NCBI RefSeq assembly: GCF_000526515.1
Contig: NZ_JAGF01000001.1
Coordinates: 1,302,001-1,366,000, forward strand
Direction of reading: 5' to 3'
Length of the DNA: 64,000 nucleotides
Source: Cellulomonas sp. KRMCY2
GTDB lineage: Bacteria > Actinomycetota > Actinomycetes > Actinomycetales > Cellulomonadaceae
Shown: positions 45,338-54,847 of the stretch, piece after piece
How positions within the stretch are numbered: position 1 is the stretch's first letter
Layout of the letters: the number at the start of each line of letters is the position of its first letter
The notes under the pieces: generated by a model
The model's input: only the letters and a program-made list of their open reading frames with translations
What the model was told of the DNA's origin: nothing
Databases searched by the model: none
Translations under genes and position numbers: made by a program

Positions 45338-45380
45338 GGCGCCCTCCATGGCACCGTGAACGCACCGGCATCCGTGCCGG
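45338..45380 (-). promoter_or_regulatory. Two GGA-loop hairpins between fliL and fliM (possible CsrA sites)
   Basis: Minus-strand RNA: GGUGCC-AUGGAG-GGCGCC (45355-45338, one G-U pair) and CCGGCA-CGGA-UGCCGG (45380-45365). Both put GGA in the loop. They lie in the fliL-fliM gap, about 120-160 bases before the chosen fliM start. Confidence 0.5.
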
Positions 45381-45429
45381 ATCGAGCGTGTCGGGACTGT
45401 GTCAGTGGCTGTCAGTCGCTGTCAGGCGC

Positions 45430-45978
45430 TCACTGCGTGACGTAGTCCGTGAGGTAGACGGCCATCACCTCGCCCTCGTACGCCTCGGTCACCTGGAGCT
45501 CGAGCTCGACGCGCAGCGCCTCGCGGCCCTCGGTGGTGGAGACCTCCTCGACCGTCCGACCCGAGAACAGGTCGATGGCCAGGTTCAGGGCGGCTGCGGG
45601 ATCCGGCGCCTCGGCCGCCTCGGCCGTCAGCTGGAGCGCGAGGCCGAGGCGCAGGTAGTGACCGCTCGCGAGGTTCAGGCTGATCGCCGGGACTGTCACG
45701 ACCTCGCCAGGCACGGGCGCCGGCTCCTCGACCGGGGCAGCCTCGGCCCCGGGGGCCGCGGCGCCCGGACCCATCAGGAACCAGTAGCCGCCGCCACCAC
45801 CGAGGACCAGCACCGCTGCCGCGACGATGATCAGCAGCTTCTTCTTCTTGCCCTTCGGCTTGGCGTCCGCGCCGCCGGCCGGCGGGTCGGACGAGGCTCC
45901 GGCCGACGTCGGCCGTGCACCGATCTTGGGCTTGGTCGCGATGACCCGTTGCTCTGTTCCGATGGCCATCTGGCTCAC
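45430..45978 (-). CDS. fliL: Flagellar basal body protein FliL
   Basis: 182 residues. Lys-rich segment PKGKKKK then one membrane helix (about 47-68, LLIIVAAAVLVLGGGGGYWFLM), Pro/Ala linker, and the extracytoplasmic FliL domain (VVTVPAISLNLASGHYLRLGLALQL ... ELQVTEAYEGEVMAVYLTDYV). Associates with the stator. GTG 45978 overlaps the motB stop (GTGA). Three TGTCAG copies 10 bases apart lie just past its stop. Confidence 0.9.
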   Translation of the reverse strand: MSQMAIGTEQRVIATKPKIGARPTSAGASSDPPAGGADAKPKGKKKKLLIIVAAAVLVLGGGGGYWFLMGPGAAAPGAEAAPVEEPAPVPGEVVTVPAISLNLASGHYLRLGLALQLTAEAAEAPDPAAALNLAIDLFSGRTVEEVSTTEGREALRVELELQVTEAYEGEVMAVYLTDYVTQ

Positions 45979-46889
45979 CCCTGTTCTGCTGCTGCGAGGG
46001 ACGGGAGTAGACCGCGGACGCTCTCCGGCGCCGCGCTGAGGATCACGAGGTCGACGCGTCGGTTGGCCTCGAGCGCAGTGACGCCGCCGGCCTCCTCGAG
46101 CGGCCGGGCGTCACCGAAGCCGACGGCTCCGACGCGTCCCGGTGCGACGCCGCCGACCTCCACCAGACGCCGCAGCACCTGGGTCGCACGGTCTGCGGAG
46201 AGCTCCCAGTTGGTCTCGTACCGACCCGAGACCGGGAGCACGTTGGCATGGCCCTCGACCGAGACCTCCTCGGGGAGGCCGGCCAGCACCGGAGCGACGG
46301 TGTCGATCACCCGCTGTGCGGTCTCGGTGAGGTCGGCGCTCTCGGCACTGAAGAAGACGTCGTCCGCCACCATGCCGATGATCAGGCCACGCTCGGTGAC
46401 CCGGAAGCGCACCCGGTCGGTGAGCGACTGACCCGCGAGCGCCGCGGAGATCTGCGTCGCGATCCCCTCGAGCCGGTCGAGCTCGACGATCGCGGCCTGC
46501 AGGTCGCGCTCCGCCGGCGTCAGGGTCTCGACCTCGCCCTCCGTCGCCAGCGGCGGCTCCTCGAAGCCCGGACCCGTGACGAGCTCCGGCGGGAGCTCGG
46601 CGGGGAGCTCGGGGGTGATGGGCGTGGCCACCTCGCCGACCATCGCACCGTCGGTCCCGACCATCACGGCCGGGGCGCTCGTGCCGAACCCCGCCGCGAG
46701 CGACTGCCGCAGCGCCTCGAACTTGACCTGGTCCACCTGGCTCATCGAGTAGAGCACGATGAACAGGCCGACCAGGACGGTCATCATGTCCGCGTAGCTG
46801 ACCGCCCAGCGCTCGTGGTTCTCGTGCTCCTCCTCGGGCACCTTCTTCGCCTTGCGGCCATGGTTGCCGGAGCCGTGGCCGGCGCTCAT
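45975..46889 (-). CDS. motB: Flagellar stator protein MotB
   Basis: 304 residues. Basic N-terminus, plug and membrane helix WAVSYADMMTVLVGLFIVLYSMSQV with the proton-binding Asp in SYADMMTVL, then an OmpA-like peptidoglycan-binding domain (SVEGHANVLPVSGRYETNWELSADRATQVLRRLVEVGGV ... RVDLVIL). Anchors the stator to the wall. ATG 46889 overlaps the motA stop. Confidence 0.95.
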   Translation of the reverse strand: MSAGHGSGNHGRKAKKVPEEEHENHERWAVSYADMMTVLVGLFIVLYSMSQVDQVKFEALRQSLAAGFGTSAPAVMVGTDGAMVGEVATPITPELPAELPPELVTGPGFEEPPLATEGEVETLTPAERDLQAAIVELDRLEGIATQISAALAGQSLTDRVRFRVTERGLIIGMVADDVFFSAESADLTETAQRVIDTVAPVLAGLPEEVSVEGHANVLPVSGRYETNWELSADRATQVLRRLVEVGGVAPGRVGAVGFGDARPLEEAGGVTALEANRRVDLVILSAAPESVRGLLPSLAAAEQG

Positions 46890-47683
46890 GCCGCTTCCTT
46901 CTTGGCGGTGTCCTTCTTTGCGGAGTCCTTCTTCACGGCGTCCGGCGGCATGAGGCTTCGCAGCCGCTGGCCGACGAGCCGCGGGTTGGCGCCGGACTGG
47001 ATCGCCAGCAGACCCTCGACCGCCATCTCCATGTGCGCGCACTCGAGCTCGGACGCCCGGGTGATGCGGCTGCCGAGCGGCAGCCAGACGAGGTTGGCCG
47101 AGAGCAGGCCCCACAGGGTCGCGACGAAGGCCGCGGCGATCAACTCGCCCAGCTGTGCCGGCTCGGCCAGGTTCTCGAGCACGTGCACGAGCGAGACCAC
47201 CGTGCCGATGATTCCGATGGTCGGTGCGTAGCCGCCCATGGCGGTGAAGTACTTGGCGCTGGTCTTGTCCGCGGCGCGCTTGCTCGCGATGCGGTCCTCG
47301 AGCATGTCGCGGAGGTCGTCGGGGTCGGTGCCGTCGATCGCCGCCTGAAGGCCTGCCTGCAGGAACGGGTTCTCGACGCTCCGGGCGGCGTCCTCGAGGG
47401 ACAGCAGTCCCTCACGCCTGGCACGGTCGGCCAGGCCGACGACGACATCGACGGTGCCGTCCAGGTCCGGCTGCTTGAAGGTGATCCAGCCACCGAGGGT
47501 CTTGAACGCGCGGATCGAGTCACGCAGGGTGCCGCTGGCCAGGCCGGCGCCGAGCGTGCCGCCGATGACCAGGAGCATGGGGGCCGGGAGGATGACCGAC
47601 ATCGGGCTCGAGCCCTCGAGGATGATCGAGAGCAGGACGGCCCCGAAGGCAAGGCCGATGCCGGCGAGGGTTGCCGGATCCAT
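46886..47683 (-). CDS. motA: Flagellar stator protein MotA
   Basis: 265 residues with four membrane helices: ATLAGIGLAFGAVLLSII, MLLVIGGTLGAGLASG, and the pair around GGYAPTIGIIGTVVSLVHVLENL and LIAAAFVATLWGLLSANLVWLPLG. PTIGIIGTV-SLVHVLENL is the MotA/TolQ signature. Forms the ion channel with MotB. The C-terminal tail is Lys/Ala-rich (KKDSAKKDTAKKEAA). Start touches the flbD stop by one base. Confidence 0.95.
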   Translation of the reverse strand: MDPATLAGIGLAFGAVLLSIILEGSSPMSVILPAPMLLVIGGTLGAGLASGTLRDSIRAFKTLGGWITFKQPDLDGTVDVVVGLADRARREGLLSLEDAARSVENPFLQAGLQAAIDGTDPDDLRDMLEDRIASKRAADKTSAKYFTAMGGYAPTIGIIGTVVSLVHVLENLAEPAQLGELIAAAFVATLWGLLSANLVWLPLGSRITRASELECAHMEMAVEGLLAIQSGANPRLVGQRLRSLMPPDAVKKDSAKKDTAKKEAA

Positions 47684-47973
47684 CAGTCGACCTCCGGCAC
47701 CGACGCCAGCCCACGGGCAGACGACGGTCTGAGCTCGGTCACGGCGGCGATGGTCGCGTCCGGGTACCCCTCACCGGTGAGCGCGATGGTCGCTGCGACG
47801 ACCCGCGCCCGGTACTCGACGACCAGGGCGGTGACCTCGTCCATCGACTCGGCGACGATGTACTTGGTGCCGTCGATGAGGCTCAGGATCGTGTCGGGCG
47901 TGCTCTCGATGCGCTGGAGCAGGTCAGGATTGACCGCGAACTTGGGTCCGTTGAGGCGCGACACGACGATCAT
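47683..47973 (-). CDS. flbD: FlbD/SwrD family flagellar protein
   Basis: 96 residues: MIVVSRLNGPKFAVNPDLLQRIESTPDTILSLIDGTKYIVAESMDEVTALVVEYR, the whole FlbD/SwrD domain, plus a short tail. In Bacillus the relative SwrD raises stator torque, which fits its place as first gene before motA-motB. Leader of about 50 bases carries a GGA-loop hairpin, and a second AUGGAC lies just before the ATG. Confidence 0.92.
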   Translation of the reverse strand: MIVVSRLNGPKFAVNPDLLQRIESTPDTILSLIDGTKYIVAESMDEVTALVVEYRARVVAATIALTGEGYPDATIAAVTELRPSSARGLASVPEVD

Positions 47974-47999
47974 GGCTTGTCCATCCCTGGTGATCCTTC

Positions 48000-48017
48000 G
48001 GGCCCGTCCATGGGCCC
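48000..48017 (-). promoter_or_regulatory. GGA-loop hairpin in the flbD leader (possible CsrA site)
   Basis: Minus-strand RNA: GGGCCC-AUGGAC-GGGCCC, six perfect pairs with GGA in a six-base loop, 27 bases before the flbD ATG. A second AUGGAC overlaps the ribosome binding region at about 47979-47984. Paired sites like this are typical of CsrA targets. Confidence 0.7.
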
Positions 48018-48027
48018 TGCATCTGTT

Positions 48028-48054
48028 TGATCGGCCGGTGCGCCGACCCTGTGA
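48028..48054 (-). promoter_or_regulatory. FliA-type promoter of the flbD-motAB-fliL operon
   Basis: Minus strand: TCAC (48054-48051), 15 bases, GCCGATCA (48035-48028), 55 bases before the ATG at 47973. The outer bases CCTCACAG are shared with the fliC promoter. Confidence 0.85.
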
Positions 48055-48106
48055 GGAGTTCGACGGCAGTCCGCGTCCCGCGTCCGGGGCCGCCGGGCGC
48101 GCACGT

Positions 48107-48149
48107 GAGCGTGCGACCAGGCACCGCAGTGGTGCCCGGTCGCACGCTC
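48107..48149 (-). terminator. Terminator of the flgB-flgE operon
   Basis: 12-bp arms GAGCGTGCGACC (48107-48118) and GGTCGCACGCTC (48138-48149), then one mismatch and a further six pairs (GGCACC/GGTGCC) around GCAGT. Starts 20 bases past the flgE stop. Confidence 0.85.
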
Positions 48150-48168
48150 GGTGCGGGTCGGGAGGGCG

Positions 48169-49368
48169 TCAGCGCTTGAGGTTGACGAGCTCCTGGAGCA
48201 GCTCGTCGGACGTCGTGATGACCCGCGAGTTCGCCTGGAAGCCGCGCTGGGCGATGATCAGGTTGGTGAACTCGGCCGAGAGGTCGACGTTCGACATCTC
48301 GAGCGCGCCGCCGGTCAGGTCGCCCCGCCCGCCGGTGCCGGCAGCACCGACCTGGGCGTCACCCGAGTTGACGGTGGTCCGGTACAGCGAGCCGCCCGCC
48401 TTCTCCAGACCGGCCGGGTTGGTGAACGTCGCGAGCGACACCCGCCCGAGGGCCTGCTTGAGGCCGTTGCTGAACGAACCCTGCAGCGTCCCGTCGGCGT
48501 TGATGGTGAACGACTGCAGCGTGCCCGCGGCGCGGCCGTTCGGCAGCGTCGCCTCGACCGTGGTCAGGCCCGCGTAGCCGGTCACGTCCGCCAGGTCGAC
48601 GGTCAGCGCCGACATGCCGGTCGCGGCGTTCGCCGGGAAGGCCACCGGGTCGGTGACGGTGACCGCACCGTTCGCGTCCACCGCGAGCGTGCCGGTCTCG
48701 GCCTGCCCCGCGACTGTCGCGTTGATCGCCCAGCCGGTGGCGGTGCGGGTGTACGCCATCGCGAGCGTGTGCACCGTGCCGTCCGCCGCGTAGACGTCGA
48801 CGTCCCGGTCCAGCGTCGTGCCGACGGCCGCGTCCGAGGGCAGGTTGCCCTCGAAGGTCGCCGTCGTCGTCGCAGCCGCGCCCATCAGTGTCGCGATCGG
48901 CAGCCGCAGGTCGGCGAGCGGCCCGTTGACGTCGATCGTCCCGTCGGCAGCCGCCGCCCAGCCCTGCACGAGGCCGCCGTCCGGCGTGACGAGCTGACCG
49001 CTCGCGTCGAAGTCGAAGGCACCGGCGCGCGAGTAGAACTGCTCCTCGCCCTTGCGCACGACGAAGAAGCCGTCGCCGGAGATCATCATGTCCGTCGACC
49101 GGTTGGTCAGCTGGGCAGCACCCTGCTGGAAGTTGGTCGTGATGCCGGCCACGCGGACACCGAGTCCCACCTGGGCCGGGTTGGTCCCACCGACACCGTC
49201 CTGGGCGCCACCGGCATTGGTCAGCACCTGGGAGAGCGTGTCCTGGAACTGCGTCTGGGAGGCCTTGTAGCCCGTCGTGTTGACGTTGGCGATGTTGTTG
49301 CCGGTCACGTCGAGCATGGTCTGGTGTGCCCGGAGACCGCTGATCCCTGAGAAGAGCGAGCGAAGCAT
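48169..49368 (-). CDS. flgE: Flagellar hook protein FlgE
   Basis: 399 residues. N-terminal MLRSLFSGISGLRAHQTMLDVTGNNIANVNTTGYKASQTQFQDTLS and C-terminal ALEMSNVDLSAEFTNLIIAQRGFQANSRVITTSDELLQELVNL are the axial-protein coils; the large middle gives the hook surface. Last gene of the flgB operon, ended by a strong hairpin. No separate flgF or flgG is seen in the window. Confidence 0.95.
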   Translation of the reverse strand: MLRSLFSGISGLRAHQTMLDVTGNNIANVNTTGYKASQTQFQDTLSQVLTNAGGAQDGVGGTNPAQVGLGVRVAGITTNFQQGAAQLTNRSTDMMISGDGFFVVRKGEEQFYSRAGAFDFDASGQLVTPDGGLVQGWAAAADGTIDVNGPLADLRLPIATLMGAAATTTATFEGNLPSDAAVGTTLDRDVDVYAADGTVHTLAMAYTRTATGWAINATVAGQAETGTLAVDANGAVTVTDPVAFPANAATGMSALTVDLADVTGYAGLTTVEATLPNGRAAGTLQSFTINADGTLQGSFSNGLKQALGRVSLATFTNPAGLEKAGGSLYRTTVNSGDAQVGAAGTGGRGDLTGGALEMSNVDLSAEFTNLIIAQRGFQANSRVITTSDELLQELVNLKR

Positions 49369-49401
49369 GGGAGTTTCCCTTCGAGTGGTGTGGCGGCCTG
49401 G

Positions 49402-49914
49402 TCAGGCAGTAGAGCCGGTGGTGTCGGTGGTGGTGTCCGTGGTGGTGCCGGTGGCGTCCGTCGACGGATCGGTCGTGGTCCCGGTCGTGGCCGCCGCGGC
49501 GACCTCGATCGCCGAGACCGCGTCGAGCGGGACGGTGTGCTCGCCGACGGTCACGGTGGGCACCGCGGCGGCGAAGGAGACGGACGACGCGACACCGGTG
49601 CGCGTGACACCGTCGGCGTCGGTGAAGCTGACCTGCCGACCGACGAGGCCACTGGCCGCGATCCGCATCTGCAGGGCGAAGGACTCGCGGGAGGTGTCGG
49701 CGAGCCCGGTCAGCTGCTCCATCGAGGCGAGCTGGGTCGACTGGGCCATCATCTCGTTGGTGTCCATCGGCGAGGTGGGGTCCTGGTTGCGCAGCTGGGC
49801 GACCAGGAGGGTCAGGAAGACCTCCTTGTCCATCTCCTTCTTCGCCGTGGTGGCCGGTGCGTTCGTCGTGTAGAGACTCGTCGCCTGCGGGGCGGCTGTC
49901 GGGGCGATCGTCAT
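49402..49914 (-). CDS. flgD: Hook-capping protein FlgD
   Basis: 170 residues. KKEMDKEVFLTLLVAQLRNQDPTSPMDTNEMMAQSTQLASMEQLTGL is the FlgD N-terminal signature; a single short beta domain follows (GRQVSFTDADGVTRTGVASSV). Ends in a Thr/Asp-only tail (about 145-170) coded by simple GGTGGTGTC-type repeats. Shorter than FlgD with the full Tudor/FnIII pair. Confidence 0.93.
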   Translation of the reverse strand: MTIAPTAAPQATSLYTTNAPATTAKKEMDKEVFLTLLVAQLRNQDPTSPMDTNEMMAQSTQLASMEQLTGLADTSRESFALQMRIAASGLVGRQVSFTDADGVTRTGVASSVSFAAAVPTVTVGEHTVPLDAVSAIEVAAAATTGTTTDPSTDATGTTTDTTTDTTGSTA

Positions 49915-49923
49915 GGATTCCTC

Positions 49924-51335
<1,412 letters not shown>

Positions 51336-51339
<4 letters not shown>

Positions 51340-51833
51340 CGCTCCTCCTCGGTGGGTGACGCGGTCGTGGTGCCCTGCTGGGCGTCGTCGACCGCCAGGT
51401 CGGTGGTCGTGGTCGCGGCGGCCCGGTGGCCGCGGGCTGCCGCCTCGTCGAGGACGGCCTGCTCGGCCCGGTCCTCCTCCGCGTGCACCTCGAGGCCGTG
51501 CCGTTCCTCGAGCTTGGTCAGGGTCGTGGCTCGCGTCCTGGCCGCCGACCACTCGTCGGTCGCCGCCTGCACCCGGGCGTTGATCGCGGCGACCGTCGCG
51601 GTGGCCTCGCCGACCAGTCCGGTCAGCGCCGCCCGACCCGCGATCGCGGCCTGCCAGGTGAGCTCGTCCCCGTGCCGCGGGAGCGTCGTACCGGCCAGCA
51701 TCTCGGCCGTGTCGTCGCGACGCTTCTCGGCCGCGCGGCGCTGGGCATGCGTCCGGGCGAGCTCGGCCGCTGCCTCGTCCTCCTGCAGGCGGCGCAGGCG
51801 CAGCAGCCCGGCGAGCCGGAACGGGTGGGCCAT
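51336..51833 (-). CDS. fliJ: Flagellar export protein FliJ
   Basis: 165 residues, almost all helix with heptad-like Ala/Arg/Glu content (FRLAGLLRLRRLQEDEAAAELARTHAQRRAAEKRRDD). Called by its FliJ-type start and its place between fliI and fliK. It is the stalk of the export ATPase. Overlaps both neighbours. Confidence 0.85.
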
Positions 51834-53206
51834 CAGCGACCGCCCATCGTGGTGACGAGGCGGTCGAGGTGCTCCCAGGCTGCTGCCGCCGGGACGACCA
51901 GGTCCATCGGCTGACGCAGGAAGGCATCGATCGCGTCGGCATGCGTGACAGCCGCGTCCACCGCGGGGTTGCTCCCCACGGCGTAGGCGCCGACGTCGAG
52001 CAGGTCCTGGGCCCGACGCCGGGCCGCCAGCACCTGGCGCAGCCGGGTCGCCGACGCGCGCTGCTCCGGGGTGGTCACGCGCGGTGCGACACGCGAGATG
52101 GAGGAGAGCACGTCGATGCTCGGGAAGTGACCCGCGACCGCGAGGTCACGGGTCAGGACCACGTGCCCGTCGAGGATGGACCGGGCGGCGTCGGCGATCG
52201 GCTCGTTGTGGTCGTCGCCGTCCACCAGCACGGTGTAGATGCCGGTGACCGAACCGCGCTCGGCCGTCCCGGCCCGCTCGAGCAGCTGGGCGAGCAGCGA
52301 GAACGTCGACGGCGGGTAGCCACGCGTCGCAGGCGGTTCGCCGACCGAGAGCCCGATCTCGCGCTGGGCCATCGCGACCCGGGTCAGCGAGTCCATCATG
52401 AGCACGACGTCGCTGCCGTGGGACCGGAAGGCCTCGGCGATCCGGGTCGCGACGAATGCCGCGCGCAGGCGGACCAGCGGCGGCTCGTCGGACGTCGCGA
52501 CGACCACGACGCTGCGGGCCAGACCCTCGGGGCCGAGATCGTCCTCGATGAACTCGCGCACCTCGCGGCCGCGCTCGCCGACGAGCGCGATCACGGAGAC
52601 CTCCGCCTCGGTGCCGCGCGCGATCATCGACAGCAGGCTCGACTTGCCGACACCCGAGCCGGCGAACAGCCCGATCCGCTGGCCACGCCCGACGGTGGCC
52701 ATCGTGTCGAGCGCACGGACGCCGAGCGAGAGCGGGACGGCGACCCGTGAGCGGCCCATGGCCGACGGCGCGCTGCCGCTGACCGGTACGCGGTGCGTGC
52801 CCCGCAGCGGACCCTTGCCGTCGACCGGGCGACCGAGGCCGTCGACCACGCGGCCGAGCAGCCCGGCGCCGACCGGCGCGGTCAGCGGGCGACCGGTGCC
52901 GCGCGCCGGCATGCCGACCCGCAGACCGTGCACGACACCCAGGGGCATGCACCGCAGGACGCGCGACGTCGCGGCGACGACCTCGGCGGCGATCTGACCG
53001 GGACCCGGTCCGTCCGGGTTCGCCAGGTCGCCCTCGTGGGCCGACTCGCCGAGCACGACGAGGTCGCCGACGGCGCCGACGAGACCGGCGACGTCGATGG
53101 ACAGGCCGACGACGGCGCTGACCGTACCGACCCGCTCGGGGGCGGCGGCGGCGAGCGCACGTCGCAGGGCGTCGTCGGCGACCGGCGGTGCGAGGGCGGC
53201 CCTCAT
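51833..53206 (-). CDS. fliI: Flagellum-specific export ATPase FliI
   Basis: 457 residues, F1-beta-like. Walker A GLFAGSGVGKSSLL (about 178-191), Walker B VVLMMDSLTR, and the FliI-type ERGREVREFIEDDLG and PPATRGYPPSTFSLLAQLLERAG. Start overlaps fliH. Powers or primes export of flagellar parts. Confidence 0.97.
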   Translation of the reverse strand: MRAALAPPVADDALRRALAAAAPERVGTVSAVVGLSIDVAGLVGAVGDLVVLGESAHEGDLANPDGPGPGQIAAEVVAATSRVLRCMPLGVVHGLRVGMPARGTGRPLTAPVGAGLLGRVVDGLGRPVDGKGPLRGTHRVPVSGSAPSAMGRSRVAVPLSLGVRALDTMATVGRGQRIGLFAGSGVGKSSLLSMIARGTEAEVSVIALVGERGREVREFIEDDLGPEGLARSVVVVATSDEPPLVRLRAAFVATRIAEAFRSHGSDVVLMMDSLTRVAMAQREIGLSVGEPPATRGYPPSTFSLLAQLLERAGTAERGSVTGIYTVLVDGDDHNEPIADAARSILDGHVVLTRDLAVAGHFPSIDVLSSISRVAPRVTTPEQRASATRLRQVLAARRRAQDLLDVGAYAVGSNPAVDAAVTHADAIDAFLRQPMDLVVPAAAAWEHLDRLVTTMGGR

Positions 53207-53847
53207 GCGATGTCCTCGACCTGGTCCTCGAGCAGCGCGGCACGGGCCCGCGCCAGCGCGGAGCCGATCTGTCCGTCGAGGTACCCGGCGGAGTGCTCGC
53301 TGATGGCGTCGCCGGGCGAGAGCCGTGGGTCCGCGACGAGCTCGACGCCGGCCGGCAGCGTCACGGAGCCGGCCGTGAGCAGCGTGGTGACCTGCGCCAG
53401 GTCGCGCGGGTTGAGCCGGACGGTGTGGACCCCGACCTCGACGGGCAGGGCCAGGGCGCGCTCGAGCAGGGACCTGGCCGAGGCCGGTCCGGGGACGAGC
53501 TCGCGCTGCAGCACGGCGGCGGCGAGCTCGAGCGCCCCCTCGTGCACCGCACGCCGGGCCTGGGCGACCGCCGGTGCGCTGCGGGCGGACGCCGCAGCCA
53601 CAGCAGCCTCGAGCACGGCGAGCGCGTCGATCAGTGCCGCATCCCGCTCCGCCTGGGCGCGCGCGCTCTGCTCGGCGAGGAACCGCTGCTGCTCGGCGCC
53701 GGCCTCTGCCGCCGCCCTGGCCCCGGCGGTCCAGCCCGCGGCGTAGCCGGCAGCGCGTGCCCTGCTGTCGACGCCCTTGGTCGAGCTGACGTCGAGTGCT
53801 GCCGGGTGGAACGCCCGGACCGTCCCGGTGGAGGTCTCAGGAGACAT
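53203..53847 (-). CDS. fliH: Flagellar export regulator FliH
   Basis: 214 residues. Ala/Arg/Glu-rich helix (about 30-90) then a conserved end (LPVEVGVHTVRLNPRDLAQVTTLL ... GVELVADPRLSPGDAISEHSAGYLDGQIGSAL) typical of the FliH/YscL stator. Overlaps fliG by 11 bases. Holds FliI. Confidence 0.88.
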   Translation of the reverse strand: MSPETSTGTVRAFHPAALDVSSTKGVDSRARAAGYAAGWTAGARAAAEAGAEQQRFLAEQSARAQAERDAALIDALAVLEAAVAAASARSAPAVAQARRAVHEGALELAAAVLQRELVPGPASARSLLERALALPVEVGVHTVRLNPRDLAQVTTLLTAGSVTLPAGVELVADPRLSPGDAISEHSAGYLDGQIGSALARARAALLEDQVEDIA

Positions 53848-54847
53848 ACTCGTCCTCGCCCTCGCGGCGGATGACGATCTCGCCGCCCTCCTCGAGCCGG
53901 CGGATGACCTGCACCACTGCCGCGCGGGCGTCCTCGACCATCGACAGGCGGACGGGCCCGAGCAGCTCGACCTCCTCGACGAGGTTCTCCCGGGCGCGCT
54001 CGGACAGGTTGCGCAGGATCTTGTCGCTGACCGGCTCCGTCGCGCCCTTGAGGGCGGTGGCGAGGGACGACATCTCGACCCCGCGCAGCACGAGCTGGAT
54101 GGCCCGGTCCTCGAGCAGCACGATGTCGGCGAAGACGAACATCCGGCTGCGGACCTCCTCGGCGAGCGACTGGTCGCGCGCCTCGAGGCCTTCGAGGATG
54201 AGCTTCTCGGTCGTCGGGTCGGCCCGGTTGATGATCTCGACCAGCGGCTGCACGCCGCCGACCGCCGACATCTCCTGGGGGGTCAGGACGGCTGTCGCCT
54301 TGCGCTGGAGGTTCTCGGCGACGACCGCGACGACGTCGGGCGAGGCGCGTTCCATCAGGGCGATGCGGTGCGCCACCTCGGCCTGCGTCGCGGGCGGGAG
54401 CCCGGTCATGATGGCCGACGCGTGGTCGGGCCGCAGGTGGGCCAGGACCAGGGCGATCGTCTGCGGGTGCTCACCGCTGAGCAGCGAGACGACCTGGCGC
54501 GCGTCGGCGTACTGCAGGAACTCGAAGGGCTGACCCTGCAGCGACGTCGCGAGCCGCTCGAGCATCCCGGCGGCACGCTCGCGGCCGACCGACGCCTCGA
54601 GCAGGTGCTGGGCGAAGCCGAGGCCGCCGCGTCCGTTGAAGCCGTTGCCTGCGAGCGAGACCTCGTAGAACTCCTCGAGCACGCCGTCGGCCACCTTCTG
54701 GTCGACCCGCTCGAGCCGGGCGATCTCGGTGGTGAGCTCCTCGATCTCCGACTCGTCGAACAGGGACATCACGCGCGCGGCCTGCTCGCGGCCGATCTGG
54801 ATGAGCAGGAGCGCGGCCTTCTGGGTGCCGGTCAGCAGGGTGCTCAT
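53837..54847 (-). CDS. fliG: Flagellar motor switch protein FliG
   Basis: 336 residues. Three ARM-like units: LLTGTQKAALLLIQIGREQAARVMSLF; the EHPQTIALVLAHLRPDHASAIMTGLP motif; and the torque domain MFVFADIVLLEDRAIQLVLRGVEMSSLATALKGATEPVSDKILRNLSERARENLVEEVELLGP with the charged residues that meet MotA. Confidence 0.97.
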   Translation of the reverse strand: MSTLLTGTQKAALLLIQIGREQAARVMSLFDESEIEELTTEIARLERVDQKVADGVLEEFYEVSLAGNGFNGRGGLGFAQHLLEASVGRERAAGMLERLATSLQGQPFEFLQYADARQVVSLLSGEHPQTIALVLAHLRPDHASAIMTGLPPATQAEVAHRIALMERASPDVVAVVAENLQRKATAVLTPQEMSAVGGVQPLVEIINRADPTTEKLILEGLEARDQSLAEEVRSRMFVFADIVLLEDRAIQLVLRGVEMSSLATALKGATEPVSDKILRNLSERARENLVEEVELLGPVRLSMVEDARAAVVQVIRRLEEGGEIVIRREGEDEYVS

